Assembly (NCBI GenBank): GCA_938036625.1 | Contig: CALHQH010000020.1 | Location: 1-64,000, forward strand | DNA: 64,000 nucleotides | Reading direction: 5' to 3' | Source of the DNA: an uncultured Candidatus Saccharibacteria bacterium | Lineage (GTDB): Bacteria; Patescibacteriota; Saccharimonadia; Saccharimonadales; Saccharimonadaceae | Shown: piece after piece, positions 26,183 through 34,907 of the stretch | How the letters are laid out: each line of letters begins with the position of its first letter | Position numbering within the stretch: position 1 is the first letter of the stretch | Program-made: the position numbers and the translations under genes | Notes under the pieces: generated by a model | Seen by the model: only the letters and a program-made list of their open reading frames with translations | The model's database searches: none | What the model was told of the DNA's origin: nothing

Positions 26183-28399
26183 CTATTCGTAAATCGCTGC
26201 TACCTTCGCCTCAATATTCTTCCATTGATAGTCGTTGGCAGTTTGGCGGCCACCAGCGATGAGCTTGTCACGCAGCGCTTTGTCTGCCACTAGGCGTTCT
26301 ACAGCTGCGACACCAGCCGCGATATCACCCTGTTGGTAGAGGAGACAGTTCTCACCATCCTTAAGGTACTCGACATTACCGCCATTGGGCACCACTACTG
26401 CAAGACCACCGGTTGCCATCATCTCAAGTGGTGGGTAGGAGAAGCTCTCAAGGATGCTTGTTTTGATGAGAATGTCACAGCTAGCGTATACTTCGCCGAC
26501 CTTCTCAGGCGCAATGCGGTTGTAGAATGTATCGACGCGGTACCAGTCCTTGGGCTCTTTGCGGTACGATAGGTATGAAATCTCATACTTCGCAGGGTCG
26601 AGTTGGTTGATGATGCGGAAGGCTTCGTCGGTGTTTTTATACTCGCTCTTGCTATCGCCCTCGACGAGGATTTTTATCTTGCGACCACTGTCAAAATCGC
26701 GCTCGCGGTATGGATAATACTCGATATCGATACCGTTCGAGACATACTTCGCATCCTTGCCAAACATATCTTTGAGCCACTTCTGGCACCAGAGCGACAT
26801 TGTTACATAGCGCACGCCCGACTGGTCGCAGTACGATGCGTTAGCCGCGAAGCGTGGCCCACCCGTGCCGGGGATATAAAAATCAGTCTCGAAGTTCTGG
26901 ACAAAATAGAGCCGATTGCGTACATTGGGGTGCTTTTTGATGATCTCCACCGTCGACCACAGCGTCGCCACTTGCGTATCAAAGAAGGCCTCTATCTTCG
27001 TCTTGTGCGCTGTAATGACATTAAAACCTGGCAATTCAGAGCGGTATTGGTAGGTCTTTTTAGCTTGCTTGAGGGCGTGTTTGCTCACCGCGTCGATCAG
27101 CGTCACATCCCAGCCTGCCTTGCGCAGGATATCGGCGTGTTTGACGGCAACAATCACCCCACCCGAGATATCCGTCGAAGGCAAAACAAAGCCAATATTG
27201 CGCGCCAAGCGCTCACGCACAAATGACGCAAGCGTGTAGCCAGTGTAGACTGTCGAATAATCATTGGCGGCAATCTTGTGTGCATCTTCACCCAGCTGAG
27301 TGCGCAGTGTTTTGTCGGTAATGAGGCGATCGAGCGCTGCATACCAATCGTTATCCGCGCCAACCAAGAGGCCCGTCTCGCCGTCCTTAACTTGCTCGGC
27401 AAAGGCCCCCACCTGACTCGCCACCGTCGGCACCTTAACGAGGCCAGCCTCAAGCCATTTGTTCTCAGACTTCGCACGGTTAAAGATCGTATCGACCAGA
27501 GGTGCAAGGATAATATCACAGTCCACCATCACCTTAGGTAGTTCACGCCAATCGACAAAGCCTGACGTCATCACCCGCTCTTTATACGGCTCAAGCGCGG
27601 CCGGTACATCGAGAATCCCGGCTATCTTGAGGTGGAGCTGCGGATACGCATCGAACAGCCGAATCAAGTCTGGAATCACCAGCTCAAAGTCCTCATTGTG
27701 CGTAATACTCCCACTAAAGTACCCGATGATAATTCTGTCTGCATCCTTGGCAATCTTCCCTTCAGCCAAATCTTCCAGCGCCATATTAGACGTCTTGATC
27801 ATCTCATCAGAGGCAGCGTTGCGGTTGATGAGGACATCACCAGTGGTGTATTTTTGCAGCTCATCGCGCAGTTGCGTTGTAGTTGTCACAACGTGATCAC
27901 AAAGCTTAAGTGTCTCACGCATGCGATTTACTCCATCGTCGTAGAGCAGCTTATCGGCTTGGTTCATCTGCTGGACATATTTGATGCCGTCGGTGTACAT
28001 TTGATCGATAACAAGATCGTCGATATCGAAGAAGCAGGTCTTGTTGAAGAACTTTGCTTGCTTGATAAACTCCCGCACTGTCTCCGTCACTGGGCAGCGG
28101 AAGAAGATGAAGCCACGATAATACTTAAGATCATCTAGCGAGAGTCGATCATAAAACACACTCTCCACCGTTAGCCCCTGCGACATCAGCTGTTCCATCT
28201 GATGCGCCACGCGATAGCGCTCGGGGTGTGGTAAGGTGCAGCCGTTGATAAAGAGGATATCTTTGTAATACTTCTGTTTGCGCTCGGGGAATTTACGATA
28301 GTAGGCATACTTCGTGGCACGCTTACCAAAGCCGACTACTCCATCGTCTTTGATAATCTTCATGCTTTTCTTGGCGGCTTTGTGTACTTTACCGATCAT
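26183..28399 (-). CDS. Large two-domain GT-B glycosyltransferase (WsaF/rhamnosyltransferase-like C-half)
   Basis: 738 residues. After a basic N-terminus, a first GT-B unit (about 45-400) has IIIGYFSGSITHNEDFELV and NKWLEAGLVKVPTVAS. A second unit (about 405-738) starts FVLPSTDISGGVIV and carries the retaining EX7E motif as ESFSYPPLE, followed by GGLAVVVPNGGNVEYL. The second half resembles WsaF-type rhamnosyltransferases. Two catalytic units could add two sugars in sequence or form a repeat. The start overlaps the preceding GT2 gene (ATGA, 28396-28399), placing it at the end of the wzm-wzt-GT2-GT unit. Confidence 0.85.
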   Translation of the reverse strand: MIGKVHKAAKKSMKIIKDDGVVGFGKRATKYAYYRKFPERKQKYYKDILFINGCTLPHPERYRVAHQMEQLMSQGLTVESVFYDRLSLDDLKYYRGFIFFRCPVTETVREFIKQAKFFNKTCFFDIDDLVIDQMYTDGIKYVQQMNQADKLLYDDGVNRMRETLKLCDHVVTTTTQLRDELQKYTTGDVLINRNAASDEMIKTSNMALEDLAEGKIAKDADRIIIGYFSGSITHNEDFELVIPDLIRLFDAYPQLHLKIAGILDVPAALEPYKERVMTSGFVDWRELPKVMVDCDIILAPLVDTIFNRAKSENKWLEAGLVKVPTVASQVGAFAEQVKDGETGLLVGADNDWYAALDRLITDKTLRTQLGEDAHKIAANDYSTVYTGYTLASFVRERLARNIGFVLPSTDISGGVIVAVKHADILRKAGWDVTLIDAVSKHALKQAKKTYQYRSELPGFNVITAHKTKIEAFFDTQVATLWSTVEIIKKHPNVRNRLYFVQNFETDFYIPGTGGPRFAANASYCDQSGVRYVTMSLWCQKWLKDMFGKDAKYVSNGIDIEYYPYRERDFDSGRKIKILVEGDSKSEYKNTDEAFRIINQLDPAKYEISYLSYRKEPKDWYRVDTFYNRIAPEKVGEVYASCDILIKTSILESFSYPPLEMMATGGLAVVVPNGGNVEYLKDGENCLLYQQGDIAAGVAAVERLVADKALRDKLIAGGRQTANDYQWKNIEAKVAAIYE

Positions 28400-29811
28400 A
28401 CGTCCTCCTCTGGCGTTACGTGCGGGTTATATAGTGTGTTGTATCCTTTACCACAGAGTGCAGCAGTTATCTGAGCACTGGTAAGCGGTGTATCTGGCGC
28501 AAGAGAGGCAAGTTTGGTGCGCGCCACCACCACTGTTGGTGCGTCGATAATACCAAGATTATAGCGGGCTGTCAAGTAGATATGTTTGGTAAATGAGCGC
28601 CGACTGAGCTGCTGAAGCAGATCCACCACCGATGGTTGTAAAATCGACGACAAATTTGCAATCACCTGCTGCTCATCGGTAATCCGTGGCGCCACCGCAC
28701 CAATCATTGGGCGAGCGGCATCGGCAGCGAGGTGCTGCAGCGTGCTAGAAGGCAGCGCATTATGCTGCGTCAGGCATATCATGTCTGCAGCGACTACCCC
28801 AAGCAGCTGACCAACAGTGGTCGACTCATCGAATGGCACAGTGTGAGTGCTATATGGTCGATCCAGAATATAGCTCATCTGCCACTGAGCGCCATACTGC
28901 GGGTCGCGCTCCACCTGGGTCTTCACCTGGCGAGCGGCGCTGTCTGCCTCGAGGGCGCTGCGCTGCGCATCGATGACGTAAGGTTTGGCATCAAGGTCTT
29001 TCGCTGTAGAGGCTTGGTGAACACGCCAATAGTAGAGGATCTGCGGCACATGAGCAATCTGCTCGGGCTGCAAAGCCCGCGTTAGGCGCAAGAACAGCTC
29101 CCAATCCTGCGTGCCATTATACGCTCCATCTTCACCGCCGACCTCTGTGAGTAACTGGCGCGACATGACGGCAAAGTGCGTGATGTAATTCACCGCGCGC
29201 AAAAAATCTGCGTTCCAGCCGGGCTTGAAGAACGGCTGATACGGCCGGCCATGTTCATCCATCTTCGTCTCATCGGTGTAGACAAACTGCGCGCCAGTAC
29301 GGTCGATCGTGGCCGCAACCCACAGAAGCGCGTCAGGGTGGAGAGTATCATCATGGTCAAGTAGCGCAATGTATTCGCCCGTAGCCTGCGCGATGCCATA
29401 GTTGGTCGCACCGGCAATGTGGCGGTTCTTGTCTAAAAAGAAAGGTTTGAGCTGCGGTGTGTCCTCGGCTAAGTCACGAATCGCCTGGCGGGTAGTCTCG
29501 TTAGTCGAGGCATCGTCAACGAGGATAAGTTCCCAATGTGGGTACGACTGCGCCACCACCGACTGTACCATCTCTCGCAGAAATGGAATCGGCGTATTAT
29601 ACGTCGGTACGATGATGGAGATAAGCGACTGCTCAGTAAGTGAGGCAAGTGCCGGCGGCTGCTCAGTATGCTGACGGTGCCATACATCGTAGATGCGACG
29701 CTGGCGAGCATCAAGATAGACTCGATACGGCGCTAGGAGGTAACGTACCGCGCGATGGAGATGGCGATTGGCTTTGATAAGGTGCGTCAAACGATGTAAT
29801 ATATACGACAT
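28396..29811 (-). CDS. GT2-family glycosyltransferase
   Basis: 471 residues. A basic N-terminal segment (1-55) is followed by the GT-A domain: SIIVPTYNTPIPFLREMV, LVDDASTNETTR, LDHDDTLHPDA (DxD) and the NTQDWE-like GTQDWELFLRL acceptor motif. A less conserved C-terminal region follows. It probably adds rhamnose or another hexose to the growing chain. It is translated after wzt (stop at 29818, AGGGAG before the ATG) and overlaps the following gene by four bases, so the four genes 31788-26183 form one operon. It contains one ACAGAGGT copy (29141-29148). Confidence 0.85.
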   Translation of the reverse strand: MSYILHRLTHLIKANRHLHRAVRYLLAPYRVYLDARQRRIYDVWHRQHTEQPPALASLTEQSLISIIVPTYNTPIPFLREMVQSVVAQSYPHWELILVDDASTNETTRQAIRDLAEDTPQLKPFFLDKNRHIAGATNYGIAQATGEYIALLDHDDTLHPDALLWVAATIDRTGAQFVYTDETKMDEHGRPYQPFFKPGWNADFLRAVNYITHFAVMSRQLLTEVGGEDGAYNGTQDWELFLRLTRALQPEQIAHVPQILYYWRVHQASTAKDLDAKPYVIDAQRSALEADSAARQVKTQVERDPQYGAQWQMSYILDRPYSTHTVPFDESTTVGQLLGVVAADMICLTQHNALPSSTLQHLAADAARPMIGAVAPRITDEQQVIANLSSILQPSVVDLLQQLSRRSFTKHIYLTARYNLGIIDAPTVVVARTKLASLAPDTPLTSAQITAALCGKGYNTLYNPHVTPEEDV

Positions 29812-29817
29812 TTCTCC

Positions 29818-30978
29818 CTATTTCCAGGTATGCTTGAGCTTGGTAACACCACCCCACCGGCCATGATCATAATCACGTTGCACCGAGAAGTGCGGCCCCT
29901 CCTCAGTAAAGGCGATCGTCTTCGTGTCGTCCGCCCCCATCAAGCCAGCCTTGATGAAGTAACTCCCCTCGTTGAGGTTGAGCTGCACAGTGTAGGTCGC
30001 ACGATTCTTGCCAGCAATCTTCACTTTTTCTTGATAGGTGTTGGGGCCATAGACATACTCACCATTCTCGCGGAAGATTGCCACGCCAACATGCTTGACC
30101 CCTGTTTGCTGCCACTCTAACTCCACCGTCATAGTTTCGTTATACTCATACACTGTCTGCTCGTTGCCATCGCTGCCGCGCAGTGTGATATCGAAGTCAT
30201 CTGAGATTTGCTCGTCTAGCCCTTCCGACTCGTTGTAGCTCTTGATGTTGCTCCGGCTATAGGCGGCGGCGATGCGGTATGGCTTGCCGATCATCTTCAC
30301 CTTCCCGTCCTCGATAAACACTGCCTTGTTGCAAAAGCGCTCCACCGCCGACATATCGTGCGTGACGAGGATAACGGTGCGCTTTTCGCGCTTGAGCTTA
30401 TCAAAGTAAGCGTAGCATTTCTTTTGGAAGGCTTCGTCCCCTACTGCCAAAACTTCATCTAGCAGCAAGATATCGGCGTGGGCACGAATGGCGATGGAGA
30501 AGGCCAGGCGCACCTGCATCCCACTAGAATAATTCTTGAGCCGCTCCTCCATAAAGTCGCCCAGCTCGGCAAAGTCGACAATTTTATCATACATTGCCTC
30601 CATCTCGTCGTGGCTAAAGCCGAGCAGTGCACCATTGAGAAAGACATTTTCGCGGCCAGTGAGCTCTGGGTTAAAGCCAACACCCAGCTCGATAAACGGC
30701 ACCAGCGAGCCACCCACCTCCACACTCCCGCTATTGGGGGTGTAGATACCGGCAATCGTCTTGAGCAGTGTGCTCTTGCCCGAGCCATTGCGCCCAACAA
30801 TACCAAAGAAATCGCCTTCGTTGATGGTGAAGTCTATATCCTTAAGCGGGGTAAAAACCCGATACCCTTTGCGCCCCTTGAGGAGGTTAATGAGCTTTTG
30901 CTTGATGCCCGAGCTCGCCTCCAGCGGAATCTTGAAGGACTTCGTGAGGTTATTGATAACAACGATTGGTTGCGCCAT
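29818..30978 (-). CDS. wzt: ABC polysaccharide exporter ATPase (Wzt/TagH type)
   Basis: 386 residues. The nucleotide-binding domain has Walker A GRNGSGKST, signature YSSGMQVRLAFSIA, Walker B ILLLDEVLAVGD and the switch His (VTHDMS). After residue about 250 a beta-sandwich domain (Wzt_C-like) extends to the end. In homologues it binds the glycan cap and selects the substrate. The ATG follows the wzm stop with no gap (TAG ATG). Together they export a completed polysaccharide chain, which is a different route from the Wzx flippase in the same region. Confidence 0.9.
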   Translation of the reverse strand: MAQPIVVINNLTKSFKIPLEASSGIKQKLINLLKGRKGYRVFTPLKDIDFTINEGDFFGIVGRNGSGKSTLLKTIAGIYTPNSGSVEVGGSLVPFIELGVGFNPELTGRENVFLNGALLGFSHDEMEAMYDKIVDFAELGDFMEERLKNYSSGMQVRLAFSIAIRAHADILLLDEVLAVGDEAFQKKCYAYFDKLKREKRTVILVTHDMSAVERFCNKAVFIEDGKVKMIGKPYRIAAAYSRSNIKSYNESEGLDEQISDDFDITLRGSDGNEQTVYEYNETMTVELEWQQTGVKHVGVAIFRENGEYVYGPNTYQEKVKIAGKNRATYTVQLNLNEGSYFIKAGLMGADDTKTIAFTEEGPHFSVQRDYDHGRWGGVTKLKHTWK

Positions 30979-31788
30979 CTAGATACTCTCCGCAAAATAC
31001 TGCTGGTTGCGCCGGAAATAAAACACCGCCAGCAGGATGATAATGATAATCGAAACAAATGGTATGAGCACCATAGGGTATGCCACGAGGTCGTAGAGCT
31101 GGATAGTCTGGGGTGTTACCAGCACCTGGCGGACGTCTTGGATGATCTGGGCTGCTGGGTTGAGCATAAGATATGGCGCAGCAGCTGGCATGCGCTCCAT
31201 TACCATCTGCAGGGGATAAATAACCGGTGTAGCGTAGAAGGCCGCCTGCATGAAGATCTCCCATAGGTAGCCAATATCGCGGTATTTCACATTGATCGTC
31301 GCAAGGAAAAACGCCACCGCCAAGGAGAGTACATAAAGCTCGAGGATCAGTGGCACCACAAGCAGCGCCTCCCACGACCAATGCACACCATTAAACAAAC
31401 AAAAGCCAAGAATCACCACCATATTGATAGCGAGATTGATAAAGGCCGAGATGGTACCAGAGATAACGATGATATATTTGGGGAAATTGATCTTGCGGAT
31501 CAGGTCGCCCCGCGAGACGATAGACTGCAGCCCTTGCACCGTCGCCTCACTAAAGAAGTTCCACAGCACGATCCCTACTAACAGATAGACAGGATAGTGC
31601 TCGATGTTGCGACCAAGGCCGAGGAATTTGTCGAACACGACAAACAAAATAATAAACAAAAATATCGGCTTGAGGATTGACCACAAATAGCCCAGCACCG
31701 ATCCCTGGTAGCGTAGCTTGAAGTCCGTTACGACCAACTCGCGCAGCAAGATACGGTTTTTTCGTTGCAAAAGATTTGTTACTTTCAT
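30979..31788 (-). CDS. wzm: ABC polysaccharide exporter permease (Wzm/TagG type)
   Basis: 269 residues, six membrane helices, ABC-2 family. The N-terminal amphipathic LLRELVVTDFKLRYQGSVLGYLWS is diagnostic of Wzm/TagG permeases, as is the GSVLGYLW turn. The helices form a channel for lipid-linked polysaccharide. I prefer the ATG at 31788 (MKVTN), because an ATG at 31803 would overlap the -10 box; the latter remains possible. It opens the minus-strand operon wzm-wzt-GT2-GT. Confidence 0.9.
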   Translation of the reverse strand: MKVTNLLQRKNRILLRELVVTDFKLRYQGSVLGYLWSILKPIFLFIILFVVFDKFLGLGRNIEHYPVYLLVGIVLWNFFSEATVQGLQSIVSRGDLIRKINFPKYIIVISGTISAFINLAINMVVILGFCLFNGVHWSWEALLVVPLILELYVLSLAVAFFLATINVKYRDIGYLWEIFMQAAFYATPVIYPLQMVMERMPAAAPYLMLNPAAQIIQDVRQVLVTPQTIQLYDLVAYPMVLIPFVSIIIIILLAVFYFRRNQQYFAESI

Positions 31789-31802
31789 AGTTTCTCTGGC
31801 CA

Positions 31803-31811
31803 TTATATAAT
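31803..31811. promoter_or_regulatory. Shared palindromic -10 element for two divergent genes
   Basis: The sequence ATTATATAAT (31802-31811 reading CATTATATAAT from 31801) contains TATAAT on both strands: 31806-31811 plus and 31808-31803 minus. The plus copy is 6 nt before GTG at 31818. The minus copy is 14 nt before the wzm ATG at 31788. The two promoters overlap by three bases and cannot both be occupied at once. Confidence 0.6.
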
Positions 31812-31817
31812 ATGACC

Positions 31818-32837
31818 GTGGTAAAAAACAATCTTGCAATCATAGTTCTTAACTGGAACGGCGCCGATGATGCCCTAGAATGCATCGATTCATTGGCGCA
31901 GCAGACGCTGGTGCCAACCATTATCGTAGTTGATAACGACTCACACGATGACTCGGTGGCACGCTTCCGCTCATATCAAGCTAAGCACCCTGCGCTCAGT
32001 CTCGTCATCATTGAGAATCAGCGCAACCTCGGCTTCGCCGGTGGTATTAACACAGGCCTGCGCTACGCACAGAAGCAGCAATTTCGCTTTGTTGGCGTAC
32101 TTAACCCCGACGCAGTCGCCAACACACGCTGGTGCCAAGCCCTAGTGGACGAGCTGCGAGCTCATCCAGACTGTGGCATTGCCACTGGGCTACTCGCTCG
32201 CCGCGATGGGACGACCATCGATAGCTCGGGCGACTTCTACACCACCTGGGGGTTGCCTGGCCCACGCCACCGCGATGAGCCAATTAGCCACGCGCCAACA
32301 GAGGCCGGAGCGGTGTTTGGCGCAACGGGTGGCGGAGCAGTCTATCGCACAGCACTGTTCGACACTGTTGATCTTTTTGACGAAGCATTCTTCATGTACT
32401 ACGAAGATGTCGACCTTAGCTTTCGCACGCAGCTGGCGGGTTGGACAGTGCGCTTCACACCGCACGCCGTCGCATACCACAAGGTTGGTGCCAGCAGCAG
32501 CAAAGTCCCAGGGCTCGCCGTATACAACACCTTCAAGAACTTGCCGCTTATTTTTATCAAGAATGTGCCAGGACGGCTATTTTGGTCGATTGGTGCGCGC
32601 TTTTGCCTCACCTACTGGCTGATATTCTTGAGTGCACTGCGCCATGGCAATGGTTGGCCAGCACTGCGTGGTATGCTCGCCTCTGTTATCCGCCAGCCAG
32701 CGGCCTATCGCCAGCGCTTTATTATCCAGCGGCAGCGCAACGTATCGGTCGATTATATCCGTAGTATTATCCACAACGGCCCACTACCCAACCAGACAGG
32801 TCTACTCAAATTCCGGAAGTTTTTTACTGGCAAATAG
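31818..32837 (+). CDS. GT2-family glycosyltransferase (rhamnosyltransferase-like)
   Basis: 339 residues if translation begins at GTG 31818, six bases after TATAAT. An in-frame ATG at 31812 touches the -10 and gives 341. The GT-A core has IIVLNWNGADDALECI-like start (AIIVLNWNG), VVDNDSHDDS, NPDAVANTRW and YYEDVDLSFRTQLAGW, the typical pattern of bacterial rhamnosyltransferases. The C-terminus is amphipathic. It is divergent from wzm and followed by the leaderless sucC unit. Acceptor and donor are unknown, though dTDP-rhamnose is made in this region. Confidence 0.87.
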   Translation: MVKNNLAIIVLNWNGADDALECIDSLAQQTLVPTIIVVDNDSHDDSVARFRSYQAKHPALSLVIIENQRNLGFAGGINTGLRYAQKQQFRFVGVLNPDAVANTRWCQALVDELRAHPDCGIATGLLARRDGTTIDSSGDFYTTWGLPGPRHRDEPISHAPTEAGAVFGATGGGAVYRTALFDTVDLFDEAFFMYYEDVDLSFRTQLAGWTVRFTPHAVAYHKVGASSSKVPGLAVYNTFKNLPLIFIKNVPGRLFWSIGARFCLTYWLIFLSALRHGNGWPALRGMLASVIRQPAAYRQRFIIQRQRNVSVDYIRSIIHNGPLPNQTGLLKFRKFFTGK

Positions 32838-32960
32838 TTCAGCTTGAGATGACAGGTCAGCGCCAAAGAAGCGAATTTTAAAGACTGGCTTTCGTATGAT
32901 AACTTGCGTCTATCACCCCTGTTACGCACGCAATCATTTTGCATATTCGCCATCTATGCG

Positions 32961-32973
32961 TACAATAATACCT
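32961..32973 (+). promoter_or_regulatory. Leaderless -10 box of sucC
   Basis: TACAAT (32961-32966) and seven bases precede the ATG at 32974. No SD is present. Confidence 0.55.
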
Positions 32974-34023
32974 ATGCGTCTTCTTGAATATCAGGCCAAG
33001 CAGTGCTTGGCTAAGGCTGGTGTGGCAGTACCGCAGAGCGATGTTATAGAATCTGCAACAGTGGTGCCTACCGCTCCTATTGTCCTCAAATCACAAGTTC
33101 CGATCGGTGGCCGCGGCAAGGCAGGTGGTGTGGTGATTGTCCGCGAGCAATCCGCTGTTACACCAACCATTCAGCGTCTCTTTGCTCTCGATATCAGTGG
33201 CTACACCCCCACGAAGCTTCTTGTCGAGGAAGTTCTCTCCATCGCCCGCGAATGTTACATTTCGCTTACTATTAACCGTGAGCAATCATCCATCGAGCTA
33301 CTCGCCCACACCAGCGGTGGCATTGATGTGGAAGAACACGATCGTACAGCGTTCTTTCGCCAGGCCATTACGCCGCAAACAGTTCCTACTGTAGCCGAAG
33401 CACTAGCGGAGTATCTGTCGTTACCAGAGCAGGCCTTTGCGCTTGAGGATATGGTGGCGCATTGTTTGCGTTGCTTTATTGACAACGATTGTCTCTTACT
33501 CGAGATTAACCCACTCGCTGTGACGACAGATGGCCAGCTCATTGCTGGTGATGCCAAGATGACGATTGACGATGCGGCGCTATTTCGCCACCCGCAGTGG
33601 CACGAAGCAGCCCTAGAGGATCATAATTTCGTCACACTCGACCATAATGGGACGGTTGCGACGATTGCCAACGGCGCAGGCCTGGCGATGGCAACCGTCG
33701 ATGCGGTGACTGCCCGCGGTGTGCAGCCGGCTAACTTTCTTGACATTGGCGGCACGGCCACTCCAGAGAAGATCCTGGCTAGCTTCGAGCAGATTGCCCG
33801 CTTCCCTGCTGTGGCGCTCATCATTATTAATATCTTTGGTGGTATTGTGCGCTGCGACGACGTAGCGGCAGCCATTATTAGTGCCAAGCAGCAATTGCCA
33901 GACCTCCCACCACTGGCTGTCCGCCTGACGGGTAACCGCGAGGCCGAAGCCAAGGCGCTCCTTGCCCGCGAACATATCCCACTCTACGATAATCTCTCTC
34001 ACATTTTGGAGGAAGCCGTATGA
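32974..34023 (+). CDS. sucC: Succinate-CoA ligase (ADP-forming) beta subunit
   Basis: 349 residues, about 40 fewer than E. coli SucC. The ATP-grasp start MRLLEYQAKQCLAKAGV, the nucleotide-loop GGRGKAGGV, LEINPLAV, the NFLDIGGTAT region and NIFGGIVRCDDVA are all in family order, so both the grasp domain and the C-terminal CoA-ligase domain are present. With SucD it interconverts succinate, CoA and ATP with succinyl-CoA, ADP and phosphate. The upstream ATG at 32896 adds 26 residues containing the promoter and is rejected. No other TCA-cycle gene is nearby. Confidence 0.92.
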   Translation: MRLLEYQAKQCLAKAGVAVPQSDVIESATVVPTAPIVLKSQVPIGGRGKAGGVVIVREQSAVTPTIQRLFALDISGYTPTKLLVEEVLSIARECYISLTINREQSSIELLAHTSGGIDVEEHDRTAFFRQAITPQTVPTVAEALAEYLSLPEQAFALEDMVAHCLRCFIDNDCLLLEINPLAVTTDGQLIAGDAKMTIDDAALFRHPQWHEAALEDHNFVTLDHNGTVATIANGAGLAMATVDAVTARGVQPANFLDIGGTATPEKILASFEQIARFPAVALIIINIFGGIVRCDDVAAAIISAKQQLPDLPPLAVRLTGNREAEAKALLAREHIPLYDNLSHILEEAV

Positions 34024-34892
34024 TGACCCCTGATATCTTTCGTGGCAAGCATGTCATTGTTCAGGGCATGACTGGCAAACATGGCTCATTTCATACCAAG
34101 CGTATGCTAGCGAGTGGCACGCATGTCATTGGTGGCACGTCGCCCAACCAATCGGTTACAGAGGTGCACGGCGTGCCTGTCTTCCGGACGATTCGCGAAA
34201 TTCAGGCGCAGCAGCCTATCGATATTTCCGTCATTTTTGTACCAGCAGCTCATGCCAAGGCAGCGATTATGGAGGCAATTGATGCAGAGGTGCCACTCAT
34301 TATTTGTATCACCGAGGGCGTGCCTGTCCACGATATGTTGCATATAAAACAACGCCTGGCAACCAGTTCTTCGGTTTTGATCGGCCCCAACTGCCCTGGC
34401 GTTCTCATCCCCGGCGTGCATAACCTCGGCATCATCCCTGCCGCGCTCGCTACACCAGGCCACACTGCCATCGTCAGCCGCAGTGGTACGCTCACCTACG
34501 AAGCAATGAGCCTCCTCACTCAGGCAGACATTGGCCAGCGCTATATAATTGGGATTGGCGGCGATATGATTGGTGGCAGCAGCTTTATTGATTGCCTGCA
34601 GTTGTTTGAGCAGGATACGGCGGTAGAGCAGATTGTGCTGATCGGTGAGATTGGTGGCACGAGCGAGATTGCCGCGGCAAATTACATTAAGCATCATATA
34701 AGCAAGCCGGTCTATGCTTACATTGCGGGCCACAGTGCACCATCTGGAGTACAGATGGGCCATGCTGGGGCAATCCTTGGCACAAATGAGCTGGAATCGG
34801 CCCAGGCCAAGACAGCCCGGCTCGAGGCCAGTGGCGCAGTGGTGGCATCGTCCATCCAGTCGCTCATCGCGCTCATACCAACCAATAAGTGA
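34020..34892 (+). CDS. sucD: Succinate-CoA ligase alpha subunit
   Basis: 290 residues, normal length. VIVQGMTGKHGSFHTKRM is the CoA-binding Rossmann start. IGPNCPGV is conserved, and the phosphohistidine site is H248 in MGHAGAI (His246 in E. coli). It overlaps sucC by ATGA and forms the heterodimer partner. The pair is flanked by glycosyltransferases on both sides. A copy of ACAGAGGT lies at 34158-34165. Confidence 0.94.
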   Translation: MMTPDIFRGKHVIVQGMTGKHGSFHTKRMLASGTHVIGGTSPNQSVTEVHGVPVFRTIREIQAQQPIDISVIFVPAAHAKAAIMEAIDAEVPLIICITEGVPVHDMLHIKQRLATSSSVLIGPNCPGVLIPGVHNLGIIPAALATPGHTAIVSRSGTLTYEAMSLLTQADIGQRYIIGIGGDMIGGSSFIDCLQLFEQDTAVEQIVLIGEIGGTSEIAAANYIKHHISKPVYAYIAGHSAPSGVQMGHAGAILGTNELESAQAKTARLEASGAVVASSIQSLIALIPTNK

Positions 34893-34907
34893 TACAATAA
34901 GGCTACG

